A DNA stretch of 64,000 nucleotides from Paenibacillus athensensis (GCF_004514475.2 NZ_MYFO02000015.1:124001-188000); one strand, 5' to 3'; counted from the stretch's first letter, positions 44,434 to 53,415 are shown. Notes: generated by a model from the sequence alone, not told the origin. A program made the numbers and translations.

Positions 44434-45132
44434 GTGCTTTCAATCAATTTAGATAAAGTCCTTGCAGCGGTACTCAAAGATATGGAAGAGGCAACTACGG
44501 GATGGTTGAAGGGGGACCCCAGCAGTGAAGAAGCATTTCTAAACCGAATCACTGAGAAGCTGTCAGCCAGAAGGAGGTGCGACGTCGGCCTGTTAAGAAA
44601 AAAAAGTGTGGTGGTTGAATCTTATAATCTGCACAGGAAAGGGCCGCGTCAAACAGATAAGTTCGGCTCGGATTTTGCGATCACCGTCGACATTCCAAGT
44701 GATGCTTTTACCAAAACGGCGTTATTTCAAATTAAAAAAAGTCATAATTTTACATCTACGATCGAGAAACGTCAGCTGGAGCAAGCGCTGCTGAACAATC
44801 CAATAGGTAAACGGAGTTTTGTTCTATCTGTAGATGACCCCAAAGGAGCCATTCGAATACAAGAAGTAGAACATATATATGGACAATTTCCTAAGAACGT
44901 TCAGAGCAGCGCGTTTCATATTGAAGATTGGTATAGCTTGGGGGATTGGCTTGTAAGATGGATGGACTGCAAGGTAGGCGCAGGTAATAGACCGCAAGAT
45001 CCGCCGCCAATTGAAGCATTATTGGAAAATGAAAAGATCGAGGGCATGCAAGCTTTTGATTTTGGGGGAACCTTCGATCTACCCCGGGGCTACAAAATTA
45101 CAAGAAAATGGTTTAAATTTATTTTTGGCTAA
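44434..45132 (+). CDS. Putative PD-(D/E)xK-like protein of unknown function
   Basis: A 232-residue soluble protein. GSDFAITVDI followed by TALFQIKKSHNF has the spacing of the metal-dependent nuclease core (Asp, then [E/Q]xK), with Gln in place of Glu, as in several restriction-type families. AAGGAG precedes the GTG at 44434; the frame from 44404 is longer but lacks a site. It stands alone after the defence-type genes. Nuclease activity is inference only. Confidence 0.6.
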   Translation: MLSINLDKVLAAVLKDMEEATTGWLKGDPSSEEAFLNRITEKLSARRRCDVGLLRKKSVVVESYNLHRKGPRQTDKFGSDFAITVDIPSDAFTKTALFQIKKSHNFTSTIEKRQLEQALLNNPIGKRSFVLSVDDPKGAIRIQEVEHIYGQFPKNVQSSAFHIEDWYSLGDWLVRWMDCKVGAGNRPQDPPPIEALLENEKIEGMQAFDFGGTFDLPRGYKITRKWFKFIFG

Positions 45133-45214
45133 TTCAAGATGCTGGCCGCAGCTCCGATTCAACTGCAGCGCCATTGCCTGACGGTTTCATTTCACCGGAT
45201 TCTCCCCTTGCCAA

Positions 45215-45262
45215 GCGCGCGTGGGGAAATCGACGCTGATCAATCGCTTGGATGCGGTAAGG
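45215..45262 (+). pseudogene. GTPase P-loop fragment
   Basis: Reads ARVGKSTLINRLDAV, the P-loop of TRAFAC-type GTPases (Der/RsgA-like NVGKSTL), but no G2-G4 motifs follow. It is a short relic at most, and may be coincidental. 45133-45483 otherwise has no gene. Confidence 0.3.
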
Positions 45263-45360
45263 CTCGACCTGCGCTCAGCAGGCGAAGCGGGTTGTTTGAT
45301 TGACTGGCTGACAGCCTGGCCGGTCTTCAACAACCGGCTGTTTGCTCCAGACATACAAAT

Positions 45361-45405
45361 AAGCGCAAGCAGCCGATCGTTCAGATCCGGCGCTTGCGTT
45401 TATTT
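45361..45405 (+). repeat. Hairpin with duplicated 3' arm, copy 1
   Basis: AAGCGCAAGC (45361-45370) pairs with GCTTGCGTT (45392-45400). The stretch CCGGCGCTTGCGTTTATTT at 45387-45405 recurs exactly at 45471-45489. Confidence 0.6.
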
Positions 45406-45450
45406 GCTTATCTCTCAAGTGCCGATCGACTGTCCAAACGGCATGCCGAA

Positions 45451-45489
45451 CAAGCGCCGGGCTTCCCTGACCGGCGCTTGCGTTTATTT
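45451..45489 (+). terminator. Perfect hairpin with duplicated 3' arm, copy 2
   Basis: CAAGCGCCGG (45451-45460) pairs perfectly with CCGGCGCTTG (45471-45480), followed by CGTTTATTTT. It overlaps the stop codon of the minus-strand gene at 45484. It could terminate plus-strand transcription; the T-run is interrupted. Confidence 0.5.
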
Positions 45490-45774
45490 TCTGCGGTACA
45501 TCTTGGCCCAATATTGCAGCATGAGCGCTCGGGTTGGACTTTTCCTGAACCAGCTGTCAGGAGCTGTTTCCCATTCCTGAACGGCTTGTTCTCGGGTCTG
45601 GAAAAAACGATAATCGCAAATGTTCCATGAGCAATACAACTTTCTGTACCATTTGCCATCCTGCACTTCGCCGCGGAAGCGGCGCACGGCTTTACTGGCC
45701 CGGCGTTTGCTCCAGCGTGTGCCGGGTGTACGATGGTCTGTGTATACGGGTGATTTTTTGACGCTACGGCTCAT
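45484..45774 (-). CDS. Small conserved basic protein
   Basis: A 96-residue basic protein (MSRSVKKSPVYTDHRTPGTR, then WSKRRASKAVRRF, KWYRKLYCSWNICDYRF and REQAVQEWE). Similar small proteins of unknown function occur in Paenibacillus and Bacillus. The start at 45774 is the first Met of the conserved part, with AGGAGG about 14 bases upstream; the frame continues to 45879. The high Lys/Arg and aromatic content suggests nucleic-acid contact. Confidence 0.65.
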   Translation of the reverse strand: MSRSVKKSPVYTDHRTPGTRWSKRRASKAVRRFRGEVQDGKWYRKLYCSWNICDYRFFQTREQAVQEWETAPDSWFRKSPTRALMLQYWAKMYRRK

Positions 45775-46131
45775 TCGGGTATTCGAACCTCCTCTGGGGG
45801 AAGCTAGAGGCCGTCTAATTTTTTCATAGGTATCCTTCTGACAAGCGAATTTGCCTATATAAACGCGGACGTACCGCAAATGTTCCGGGCTCGAATGACT
45901 ATAACGATTTTTTCCCGCTTATCCGTGCAGCGGCTGTGTTAGGATGAGGAAACTGGCGGATGGCGGCGCTTTTGCACCGTTCGATTCCGGCCGCCGAAGC
46001 CCTGTCGTAATACTTTTACCGTGTTCGAAAGCCCGCCGATCGGCGAATATAGGAGAAGATGAGCTGACAGGAGCCGACGGAGGTCTGCCGCCGTTACATC
46101 CGGTTGGACGATAATTGAGGTGAGAACAAAC

Positions 46132-47739
46132 ATGCTATTGTTTCATAAAAAAACGGCCCCGCCGTTGTGGGAGGGCAAAACCTCCCTATATGCATTTATT
46201 CGCGCGCAAGGAGAGAACGTCGACGGCTCGCTGCCTGACGACGGGGAGTATTGGGCGGGAAGCCGGATTCGCTGGGTCGCGGGCGGTCTGGACGGAGCGA
46301 TGAGCCGTCAGGCGCGGCCGGGGCGGGCTGCCAACGGGCTGGAGGAGTGGGTGCAGCTGCTGGTGAAGCTTACGGGCAAAAGAGGGCAGGCAGCGCGCAA
46401 AACGCTGTATGCCAAGCTGATCGCCACTGACCTTGGCGACGTGATCGACGAGCTGCTTGGCCAGGTACGCGAGCATCCGCGCATTCGGCCGCAGGTACTG
46501 TATCGGGAGGCGCTATGGCTTGCCGAGACGGGCGCGCACCGTCAGGCGGTGAAGTTCGGACTGGCGCTGCTGGGGCTTTTCCGCAATGAGCAGGTGAAGG
46601 AGCTGCTGATGATGCTGGGCCGGCACGACGAATTTACGCTGTATGCGGCCGTGGCGATGCTAAACGGGATGGATGCAGGCAATGAGGCGTTGTGGGAGCT
46701 GGCGCAGCACGTACACGGCTGGGGCAAAATTCATCTGGTCGAACGTCTGGAGCCGACGCGTCCCGAGATGGCGGCGTGGCTGCTGCGCCACGGCTGCCGC
46801 AATACGATCATGCCGGAATATTCGGCCTATGCGTGCGCCAGCAAAGGCGATCTGCGGCAAGCGCTCGCAGCCGAACGGATCGACGCCGAACTGTTGGAAG
46901 GGGCGACAGATATTCTCGGTGCGCTGATGGCTGGCGGGCCGGCAGAGAACATCGATGATTACGCGCATGCGCCACAGGCGCTGGCCGATTTCGTCAGATT
47001 GGCAGGCGCGATGCCTGCTTCTGGCGTCAAGCAGCTGTTGCTGCTGCTGGAGATCGGCGAATTTTGCGCCGGGGATGCAGAGAGCTGGGCGCTCAGGCTG
47101 CGGGCGGTCTGGACGGAGCGGCAGCGCTGCGAGCTGGAAGCGGCGTGCCGTGCAGTGATCGCCGATAAGCGCTGGGAGCCGAAAGTGCTGGAGGCCGTGC
47201 GTTCGGGCGATGCCGATGAATTCCTATATGGAGCGATGTGTGCCGGAAAGCTCGGCATCGACATCTGGGAGCTGCTGTTCGGACAGCTGGAAGCCGATCC
47301 GCTTCAAGAAAGGCACTACATGTTGCTTGGACAATCGGCGGATCCGGTCCGCCTGCGCCGGTTGATCGCGTTCGCCGAAGAACGGCTGCCGCTGGAACGG
47401 ATCGCGAACGGCCCCGCTCAGGAGAGCGGGCTGGGCCGCGAGCATGCGGCGCACCGCTGTCTCGATAACCTGCTGCTCGTTGCCGAGCGTCTGGAGGGGC
47501 TGGGAACGAGACTGGTCGTTGCCGGGCTGAACAGTCCGGTCGTCAGCAACCGCAATAAAGCGCTGCAGGTGCTGGAGAGCTGGGATGTGACGATGTGGGG
47601 CTTGCAGCTCGCAGCAGCGCTCGCCCGGCTGGCTGAGAACGAGCCGAACGCAGCGGTCAAGCAGCGAATCCATCGCTTGAAAGACAGCAAAGCAAAAGGG
47701 TACGATAAGACAACACGATACGGGAAAGAAGGGACCTAA
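46132..47739 (+). CDS. HEAT-repeat-like protein upstream of RtcB
   Basis: A 535-residue, nearly all-helical, Leu/Ala-rich protein without signal or membrane segments, resembling HEAT/ARM-type repeats (for example LYAKLIATDLGDVIDELLGQ and LRQALAAERIDAELLEGATD). The ATG at 46132 follows GAGGTGAG; a GTG at 46120 is possible. The rtcB gene starts 5 bases after its stop, so the two are cotranscribed. The likely role is a scaffold or regulator of RNA repair. Between 45775 and 46131 there is only divergent promoter space. Confidence 0.75.
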   Translation: MLLFHKKTAPPLWEGKTSLYAFIRAQGENVDGSLPDDGEYWAGSRIRWVAGGLDGAMSRQARPGRAANGLEEWVQLLVKLTGKRGQAARKTLYAKLIATDLGDVIDELLGQVREHPRIRPQVLYREALWLAETGAHRQAVKFGLALLGLFRNEQVKELLMMLGRHDEFTLYAAVAMLNGMDAGNEALWELAQHVHGWGKIHLVERLEPTRPEMAAWLLRHGCRNTIMPEYSAYACASKGDLRQALAAERIDAELLEGATDILGALMAGGPAENIDDYAHAPQALADFVRLAGAMPASGVKQLLLLLEIGEFCAGDAESWALRLRAVWTERQRCELEAACRAVIADKRWEPKVLEAVRSGDADEFLYGAMCAGKLGIDIWELLFGQLEADPLQERHYMLLGQSADPVRLRRLIAFAEERLPLERIANGPAQESGLGREHAAHRCLDNLLLVAERLEGLGTRLVVAGLNSPVVSNRNKALQVLESWDVTMWGLQLAAALARLAENEPNAAVKQRIHRLKDSKAKGYDKTTRYGKEGT

Positions 47740-47744
47740 GGAAT

Positions 47745-48971
47745 ATGGCATACCAACAAATGAACGGCGTGCGCGTCTGGGGCCGCCCCGACGAAGGAGC
47801 GATGAGGCAGGCTCAGCAATGCGCAGCGACGGGGCAGGTGGTGCAGACGCTGCTGATGGCCGACCATCACAAAGGCTACAGCCAGCCGATTGGCGGCGTA
47901 GTCGTCTATGACGGGCAAATTTCGCCGTCCGGCGTCGGTTACGATATCGGCTGCGGCAATAAAGCGGTGCGCACATCGCTGACCGCCGAGCAGATCAAGC
48001 CGCGGCTGGCGGCGATTATGGACGAGATTGCGCGCCACATTTCTTTTGGCATCGGGCGCATCAATGCGGAGAGATTGGATCATGAGCTGTTTGACGACAG
48101 CGATTGGGCCGTCTACAAGGCGGTAGGCAGGCAAGAGCATGACAAGCTGAAGGCGCTGGCTCGCGCTCAGCTCGGCACGGTGGGCAGCGGCAATCATTTT
48201 GTCGACTTGTTCGAGGAGGTCGGGACGGGGGCGCTGTGGATCGCCAATCATTTTGGCAGTCGCGGATTCGGGCACAAAACAGCCAGCGGCTTCCTCAATC
48301 TCGCGGCGGGCCGTGATTTTCTGGCGGGCGCTCCGGGCGAGAATATGGATCAACCGCCCGTGCTGCTGGATCTGAACAGCGAGCTTGGCGATATGTATGA
48401 GCGGGCGATGAAGCTGGCCGGCCGTTACGCTTACGCCGGGCGCGACTATGTCATCGCCCAGGTGCTGGAGATCCTCGGCGCGCAAGCCGAGCTGGAGGTA
48501 CACAATCACCACAATTACGCCTGGCGGGAGACGCATAACGGCAAAGAGGTGATGGTGGTGCGCAAGGGTGCTACGCCTTCTGCGCCGGGCCAGACCGGGT
48601 TTGTCGGCGGCAGCATGGGCGATATTTCGGTCATTGTCGAAGGCAAAGACAGCGCGGAGAACCGCGATGCGTATTACAGCACCGTGCATGGAGCCGGTCG
48701 GATCATGAGCCGGACGCAGGCGGCAGGCAAAATGAACTGGAAAACCCGCACCCGCAGCGGCGGCCAGATCCGGCCGGAGCAGATGCTCGAAGCGGTGCGC
48801 GCCTTTGGCGTCGAGCTGCGCGGAGCAGGGACGGACGAAAGTCCGTTTGTGTACCGCAAGCTGCAGGAGGTGCTGGATGCCCACAGAGATACCATTGAAG
48901 TCAAGCATGTGCTCAAGCCGATCGGCGTCTGTATGGCCGGTGCGGACGAGCATGATCCGTACAAGGATTAG
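47745..48971 (+). CDS. rtcB: RNA-splicing ligase RtcB
   Basis: A 408-residue GTP-dependent RNA ligase that joins 2',3'-cyclic phosphate or 3'-phosphate ends to 5'-OH ends. Visible: ADHHKGYSQPIGGV, ISPSGVGYDIGCG (metal site, Cys), GTVGSGNHFVDLF, HNHHNY, and guanylated His315 in TVHGAGRIMSR. It is somewhat shorter than E. coli RtcB, as in many Gram-positive forms. A TAAGGA site overlaps the end of the upstream gene. Confidence 0.92.
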   Translation: MAYQQMNGVRVWGRPDEGAMRQAQQCAATGQVVQTLLMADHHKGYSQPIGGVVVYDGQISPSGVGYDIGCGNKAVRTSLTAEQIKPRLAAIMDEIARHISFGIGRINAERLDHELFDDSDWAVYKAVGRQEHDKLKALARAQLGTVGSGNHFVDLFEEVGTGALWIANHFGSRGFGHKTASGFLNLAAGRDFLAGAPGENMDQPPVLLDLNSELGDMYERAMKLAGRYAYAGRDYVIAQVLEILGAQAELEVHNHHNYAWRETHNGKEVMVVRKGATPSAPGQTGFVGGSMGDISVIVEGKDSAENRDAYYSTVHGAGRIMSRTQAAGKMNWKTRTRSGGQIRPEQMLEAVRAFGVELRGAGTDESPFVYRKLQEVLDAHRDTIEVKHVLKPIGVCMAGADEHDPYKD

Positions 48972-48983
48972 CCAGGGGATAAC

Positions 48984-49021
48984 CCTCCCTGATTTTTCAT
49001 GGGGAGGGATTTTCTTTTTTA
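48984..49021 (+). terminator. Rho-independent terminator after rtcB
   Basis: CCCTCCC (48984-48990) pairs with GGGAGGG (49003-49009) over a 12-base loop, followed by ATTTTCTTTTTT. Confidence 0.75.
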
Positions 49022-49147
49022 CAGCGCAGGGAAGTCACGGGGCCAAGAGCGAATGTAAAAGTAGCTCACTGTTTGGTTTCTGTTAAGCTCCGCCTGCTAA
49101 GCTACAGGCATCAGGCCGCAAGGCCGCTTGGGAGGTTGGGAGACATC

Positions 49148-49620
49148 ATGACTTACAATGCGCGGATAACGGCGATCGGCAGCTACGTGCCGTCTCATGT
49201 GCTTGACAATGCCGAGCCGGAGCGCAGGCAGGATACGAGCGATGAATGGATTGTGCGGCGGACCGGCATCCGCGAACGGCGGATTGCCGCAGTCGACGAG
49301 TTTACAAGCGATATGTGCGTAAAGGCGGTTGAGGATTTGCTTGGTCGATACCCGGTGTCCGTGCAGGACGTCGAGATGATCCTGGTGGCAACGTATACGC
49401 CGGATTTCCCCACGCCTTCGGTGGCCTGTCTGCTACAGCATCGTATGGGGATTGCTGCGACCGGGGCGCTGGACCTCAATGCCGCCTGCATCGGCTTTGT
49501 ATACGGGCTGCATGTGGCGCATGACCTGATTGCTTCCGGTCTGCACCGCAAGGTGCTTGTGCTGGGTGCGGACACGGCGTCCAAAATCGTCAATTACAGC
49601 GATCGAACCATGCATTCGCT
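49148..49620 (+). pseudogene. 3-oxoacyl-ACP synthase III (FabH-like) N-terminal fragment
   Basis: Normal FabH-like start (RITAIGSYVPSHVL, then RRTGIRERRIA), active-site Cys in LNAACIGFVYGL, then TASKIVNYSDRT, where homology stops at about residue 155 of about 330. The His/Asn catalytic half is missing. The reading frame continues into a different sequence (about 49834) that is coding in another frame. A good GGGAG site precedes the ATG, so a truncated product might still be made, but it cannot be active. Confidence 0.8.
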
Positions 49621-49982
49621 TCAGCCAATGCGAGGAACAAGAACTGAACATCGTGCATTCGCGGGCTGCCCCGCATCTGACGTATTTGACGGAAATTGTC
49701 CGCCAGCTGGATTTTCCGCATTGTCAGTGGGTAGAGTCACAGCCTGCGGAGCTAACTCCGCTGGAGAAAATGTACTACCGTTCGGCGGGCAATGCGTTTA
49801 CGCCGTATCTGATTTATCCGCACACGGAGTATGACACGACGCTGCTGCGGTGCTTGCTGCATGACGTGCCCGAGCCGGAAGTGGAGTCGCACCTGCGCGA
49901 GCTGATTGCATTCGCTGTGGCCCACGAGTTTGACGAGCAGCGCCTTATCTCGGCCGAAGCGGTAGCCGGAGGGAGGGTCTAG
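49621..49982 (+). pseudogene. 3' fragment of an unknown gene fused out of frame to FabH piece
   Basis: In the frame ending at 49982, about 120 codons read CEEQELNIVHSRAAPHLTYL, then FPHCQWVESQPAEL and LTPLEKMYYRSAG, with normal protein composition but no start. It looks like the end of a larger gene whose 5' part was removed in the deletion that joined it to the FabH fragment. Family not recognised. Confidence 0.55.
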
Positions 49983-49985
49983 CCG

Positions 49986-50537
49986 ATGGACAAGGTTCCA
50001 GCGGAGGATGCCGGCGCTGCGCCAGCGCGTTGGCGGGATGAGGTTGCGGCATTGGGCGTTGCCGCTGGTCGGAATGATTCCGTCTGGCAAGCTGTGGGCC
50101 AAGATGACGTAGCCCGAGGGGCGATCACTCGCGATGCGGCCGCTAGGCAGGCCGTGGACCGCGACCATTCGGTCCGAGAGACTGTGGATCAAGATGTGGC
50201 AGCGCGTGGGGCGGTTGGGCGAGATGGGGCAGCCAAGGAGCACGTTGGTCGGGATGCGGCCGCTAGGCAGGCCGTAGACCGCGACCATACAGTCCGGCAT
50301 GCCGCGGGTCAAGATGGGGCAGCCGGCGAAGCTGAGGGTCGTCATGCAGCGACGGCAACGCCGGTTTTCCATCGTGTGGCTTTGTCCCTTCCGTCGCCGG
50401 TGTATCGCTGTCAGCAGCTTGCCGAGTCCGCCACGTCCGCGCTGGCGGCCGAAGCGGAGGATACGGGAGCGGGACAGCCGTTATGGCGTAGCGCCGAATT
50501 GTGGATGAGAGGCGGGAACGATGGGAATCGCTCGTAG
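49986..50537 (+). CDS. Low-complexity repetitive protein (doubtful)
   Basis: A 183-codon frame rich in Ala, Arg, Asp, Val and Gln. The segment RDAAARQAVDRDHSVRETVD is repeated about 120 bases later as RDAAARQAVDRDHTVRHAAG, with matching DNA (GATGCGGCCGCTAGGCAGGC twice). It begins 3 bases after the preceding fragment with a poor ribosome binding site. It may be a repeat-derived, non-functional frame or a small repetitive protein. Confidence 0.35.
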   Translation: MDKVPAEDAGAAPARWRDEVAALGVAAGRNDSVWQAVGQDDVARGAITRDAAARQAVDRDHSVRETVDQDVAARGAVGRDGAAKEHVGRDAAARQAVDRDHTVRHAAGQDGAAGEAEGRHAATATPVFHRVALSLPSPVYRCQQLAESATSALAAEAEDTGAGQPLWRSAELWMRGGNDGNRS

Positions 50538-50680
50538 CGGACGACTGGGAAGCCAGGGCGAGGAGAGGTCAACAAGCTGACTGCGGAGTATACTGCAGTC
50601 GGCTTGTTTGTTGTGCGCTGCGGTTGCTGGAGAGCTTCCGCCCCCGGTCCGTTAGTCGTAAGATGCGCCCGGCCCCCCGC

Positions 50681-50935
50681 GCCGCACAGTCGCAACGTCC
50701 TGACAAGCCGCCCCCCCGCGCCGCACAGTCGCAACGTCCCTGACAAGCCGCCCCCCGCGCCGCACAGTCGCAACGTCCCTGACAAGCCGCCCCCCGCGCC
50801 GCACATCGCAACGCCCCGGACACGCCGCCCCGCGCCGCACATCGCAACGCCCCGGACACGCCGCCCCGAGCGCCGCAACGCCCCCGACACGCCGCACTCC
50901 GCGCCGCAACGCCCCAAGCACCCCGCAAACCCGCA
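50681..50935 (+). repeat. C-rich tandem repeat, about seven units
   Basis: Units starting GCCGCACA or GCCGCAAC begin at 50681, 50720, 50759, 50798, 50834, 50872 and 50903, so the period is 39 bases for the first units and then 36, 38 and 31 as the array degrades. The first units contain GCCGCACAGTCGCAACGTCC and GACAAGCCGCCCCC. The strand is strongly C-rich. 50538-51081 has no other gene; the array lies between a doubtful frame and the copA gene. Confidence 0.85.
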
Positions 50936-51081
50936 CAAGCCATATACTTGTCGTCATGAGACTGTGTAATGCTCGTCCGACCCCGAACTGACTCGTTCGG
51001 GCTATTCTTGATTGCTGCAGCATGTCATACGTTAGTAGCAAACAAGGATTGTCCATTTGCGACAGTCAGACGGAGGTGCAT

Positions 51082-53415
51082 ATGCGTGTAATCCGATTGC
51101 AAATAACGGGAATGACCTGCTCCGCGTGTTCGACCCGGATCGAAAAAGCGCTGCGGCGCATGGACGGCGTTCAGGAAGCAGCGATCAGCCTAGCAACCTC
51201 AACGGCTGTTGTCAGTTTGCAAGAAGGGACTGCGGATGCAGAAGCCGTGGCAAGCAAAATTCGGCAGCTCGGCTACGGCGCCGAACCTGATACCCGGCGC
51301 AAGGCGGGCTCGCAGGCCGATGAAGCGCAAATATGGCGTTTCCGCTTTATCGTCGCGCTGACCGGCTCGCTGCCGCTGCTGGCTGCCATGCTCGGCCATT
51401 TGATTGAACCGCTGGGCAGTGTCCTTCCGGCATTTGTGTCCGACCCGACATATCAGCTGCTGCTTGCTACCTTGCTGTTTGGTTATGCCGGTTATCCGTT
51501 TTTTGCCGGCGCGTACAGCAGCATTCGGCGGGGAGGGGCGACAATGGACGTACTCGTAGCGCTTGGAATCGGCTGCGCTTATGTGTTCAGCGTCTGCCGA
51601 ATGCTGTTTCCCCAGCCGCTTGGTGCTGAAGGACACGGCAGTCATTCGCTTTATTTTGACTCCATTGCCATGATCGTGAGCGCGGTAACGTTGGGGAAAT
51701 GGCTGGAGGCGTCGGCCAAGGGCAGCGCCCTGCGCAGCCTGCAATCATTGGAGCAGCTCCGCGCTTGCACGGGACGGCGTCTGGTCGGTTTACGGGAAGA
51801 AGCGGAGGTGCCCGCAGAGCTGCTGCGGGCCGAAGAGCGGGTAAAGGTGCTGGCGGGCGAGTGGATTCCCGTTGACGGCAGGGTAGAAGACGGCGTAGGG
51901 GATGTCGACGAATCGCTGCTATCGGGAGAAGCCGCTGCCGTGTGGAAGCAGGCCGGCGATACGGTCTATGCCGGAACCCGGCTGCTCAGCGGGCAAATTA
52001 CGCTGCGTGCTGCTTGCAGCAGCGCAGAGTCGCGATTGTCCCGATTGATAGGCTTCGTCGAGCATGCGCAGATGGCCAAGCCGCGCATCCAACGCCAGGC
52101 TGACCGGGCTGCCGCGTATCTGGTTCCGGCCATTGTCGCGTTGGCGCTGATTACTTATGCAGGCTGGGCGCTTGCTGCTTCTGCTTCTGAAGCCGTCAGC
52201 CGCGCATTGGCCGTGCTGCTGGTAGCGTGCCCGTGCGCGCTGGGGCTTGCGACACCATTGTCTGTCCTGATCGGCTCCAGTCTGGCGGCTCGCAAAGGCA
52301 TCATATTCAAGGAAGCAAGCAGTCTGGAGACGCTGAGCCGCGTAACCGTGTTCCTGTTCGACAAAACCGGGACATTGACGCGCGGTCAGCCCGCCGTAAC
52401 GGGCTTGTATACGGCCGAGGATCTGCCGGAGTTACGCGCCACAACTTCGTCCCAAGCCGTGCCGCTAACACCGCCGTTTGCGCCACCGCCGCTTGCGCCG
52501 CCCACGGCTGCGGTCCGGCCCGCGCCGCAGGCCCCGCTGACGTCGGCCCAGCTGCTGCAAGCAGCCGCATCGCTCGGACGCGGCTCCGAGCATCCGCTGG
52601 CCAAGGCTGTCGTGCGCGAGGCGCTGGCGAAGCGTCTGCAGCCGGTAGCGGCGCGCGACGTACACGAGCTGCCCGGCGCGGGGCTATCCGGGTTCGTCGG
52701 GCCGCGTTTTGTCGCGATGGGCCGAGATAGCTGGCTGCGGGCGCAGGGCATATCTTGTCCGGCAGAGCTGGCGGGCCTTGCGGCAGCGCAAGCCGACTCC
52801 GAGCTGCACGTAGCTGTAGACGGCCGTTGGGCCGGCGCGCTTACGTTCCGCGATCAGGCCCGCGACGACGCCCGCTCCACGATTCGGCAGCTCTCCCGGC
52901 GCGCCGGCATCGTCATGGCCACCGGCGACCGCGCCGGAGCCGCCGGGCAAGCGGCTTTGGACACAGGCATCGGGCAGGTTCACGCACAGCTGCTGCCGGA
53001 GCACAAAATGCAGCTGATCCTGCGTTATCAGAACGAAGGTCATGTCGTTGCGATGGTGGGGGACGGCGCGAACGATGTGGCTGCGCTGGCTGCCGCCGAC
53101 ATCGGCATTGTCTTGGCCGGCGCAAGCGAGGCTGCGCTGCAGGCCGGGGATGTAGCGCTTGTCGGCGGCCGCCTGTCCCGGCTTGGCCTTGCGTCGGACA
53201 TTGCCCTTGGGACCATGCGCAATATCAAGCAAAATCTGGCGATCGCCTGCTGCTACAATGCGATCATGATTCCGCTGGCTGTGGCCGGCGCACTCGACCC
53301 GCGCGCCGCTTGTCTCGGCATGGCCTCCAGCTCGCTGCTGGTCGTCGGCAACGCCTTGCGGCTGAACCGCCTGGAAAGGTCGAGGCGATCAGTACCGGAA
53401 GGGGGCCGGCTATGA
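51082..53415 (+). CDS. copA: Copper-translocating P-type ATPase (CopA/CtpA type)
   Basis: A 777-residue P1B-type ATPase with one N-terminal metal-binding domain (GMTCSACSTRIEKAL), eight membrane segments, copper-path CPC motif at about residue 384 (VACPCALGLATPLS), phosphorylated Asp in DKTGTLT at about 427, HP motif (GSEHPLAK) and GDGANDVAAL near 658. A Pro/Ala-rich insert of about 40 residues (around 455-495) separates the P-domain from the nucleotide-binding part. It starts at the ATG after CGGAGG. The stop overlaps the next start (ATGA). Context suggests supply of copper to exported enzymes as well as, or instead of, detoxification. Confidence 0.92.
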   Translation: MRVIRLQITGMTCSACSTRIEKALRRMDGVQEAAISLATSTAVVSLQEGTADAEAVASKIRQLGYGAEPDTRRKAGSQADEAQIWRFRFIVALTGSLPLLAAMLGHLIEPLGSVLPAFVSDPTYQLLLATLLFGYAGYPFFAGAYSSIRRGGATMDVLVALGIGCAYVFSVCRMLFPQPLGAEGHGSHSLYFDSIAMIVSAVTLGKWLEASAKGSALRSLQSLEQLRACTGRRLVGLREEAEVPAELLRAEERVKVLAGEWIPVDGRVEDGVGDVDESLLSGEAAAVWKQAGDTVYAGTRLLSGQITLRAACSSAESRLSRLIGFVEHAQMAKPRIQRQADRAAAYLVPAIVALALITYAGWALAASASEAVSRALAVLLVACPCALGLATPLSVLIGSSLAARKGIIFKEASSLETLSRVTVFLFDKTGTLTRGQPAVTGLYTAEDLPELRATTSSQAVPLTPPFAPPPLAPPTAAVRPAPQAPLTSAQLLQAAASLGRGSEHPLAKAVVREALAKRLQPVAARDVHELPGAGLSGFVGPRFVAMGRDSWLRAQGISCPAELAGLAAAQADSELHVAVDGRWAGALTFRDQARDDARSTIRQLSRRAGIVMATGDRAGAAGQAALDTGIGQVHAQLLPEHKMQLILRYQNEGHVVAMVGDGANDVAALAAADIGIVLAGASEAALQAGDVALVGGRLSRLGLASDIALGTMRNIKQNLAIACCYNAIMIPLAVAGALDPRAACLGMASSSLLVVGNALRLNRLERSRRSVPEGGRL

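Noticed and set aside
50681-50935. CRISPR array
   Set aside because: Units are directly tandem without unique spacers and decay gradually, so this is a simple tandem repeat.
50569-51056. Minus-strand frames of 124 and 134 codons with repeated RCDCAARG-type units
   Set aside because: Products of the C-rich tandem DNA repeat read backwards; no start signals and no protein-like sequence outside the repeat.
52755-53411. Upstream extension of the TauE-like frame through copA
   Set aside because: The true start is the ATG overlapping the copA stop; the extension is an Arg/Cys-rich off-frame reading of copA.
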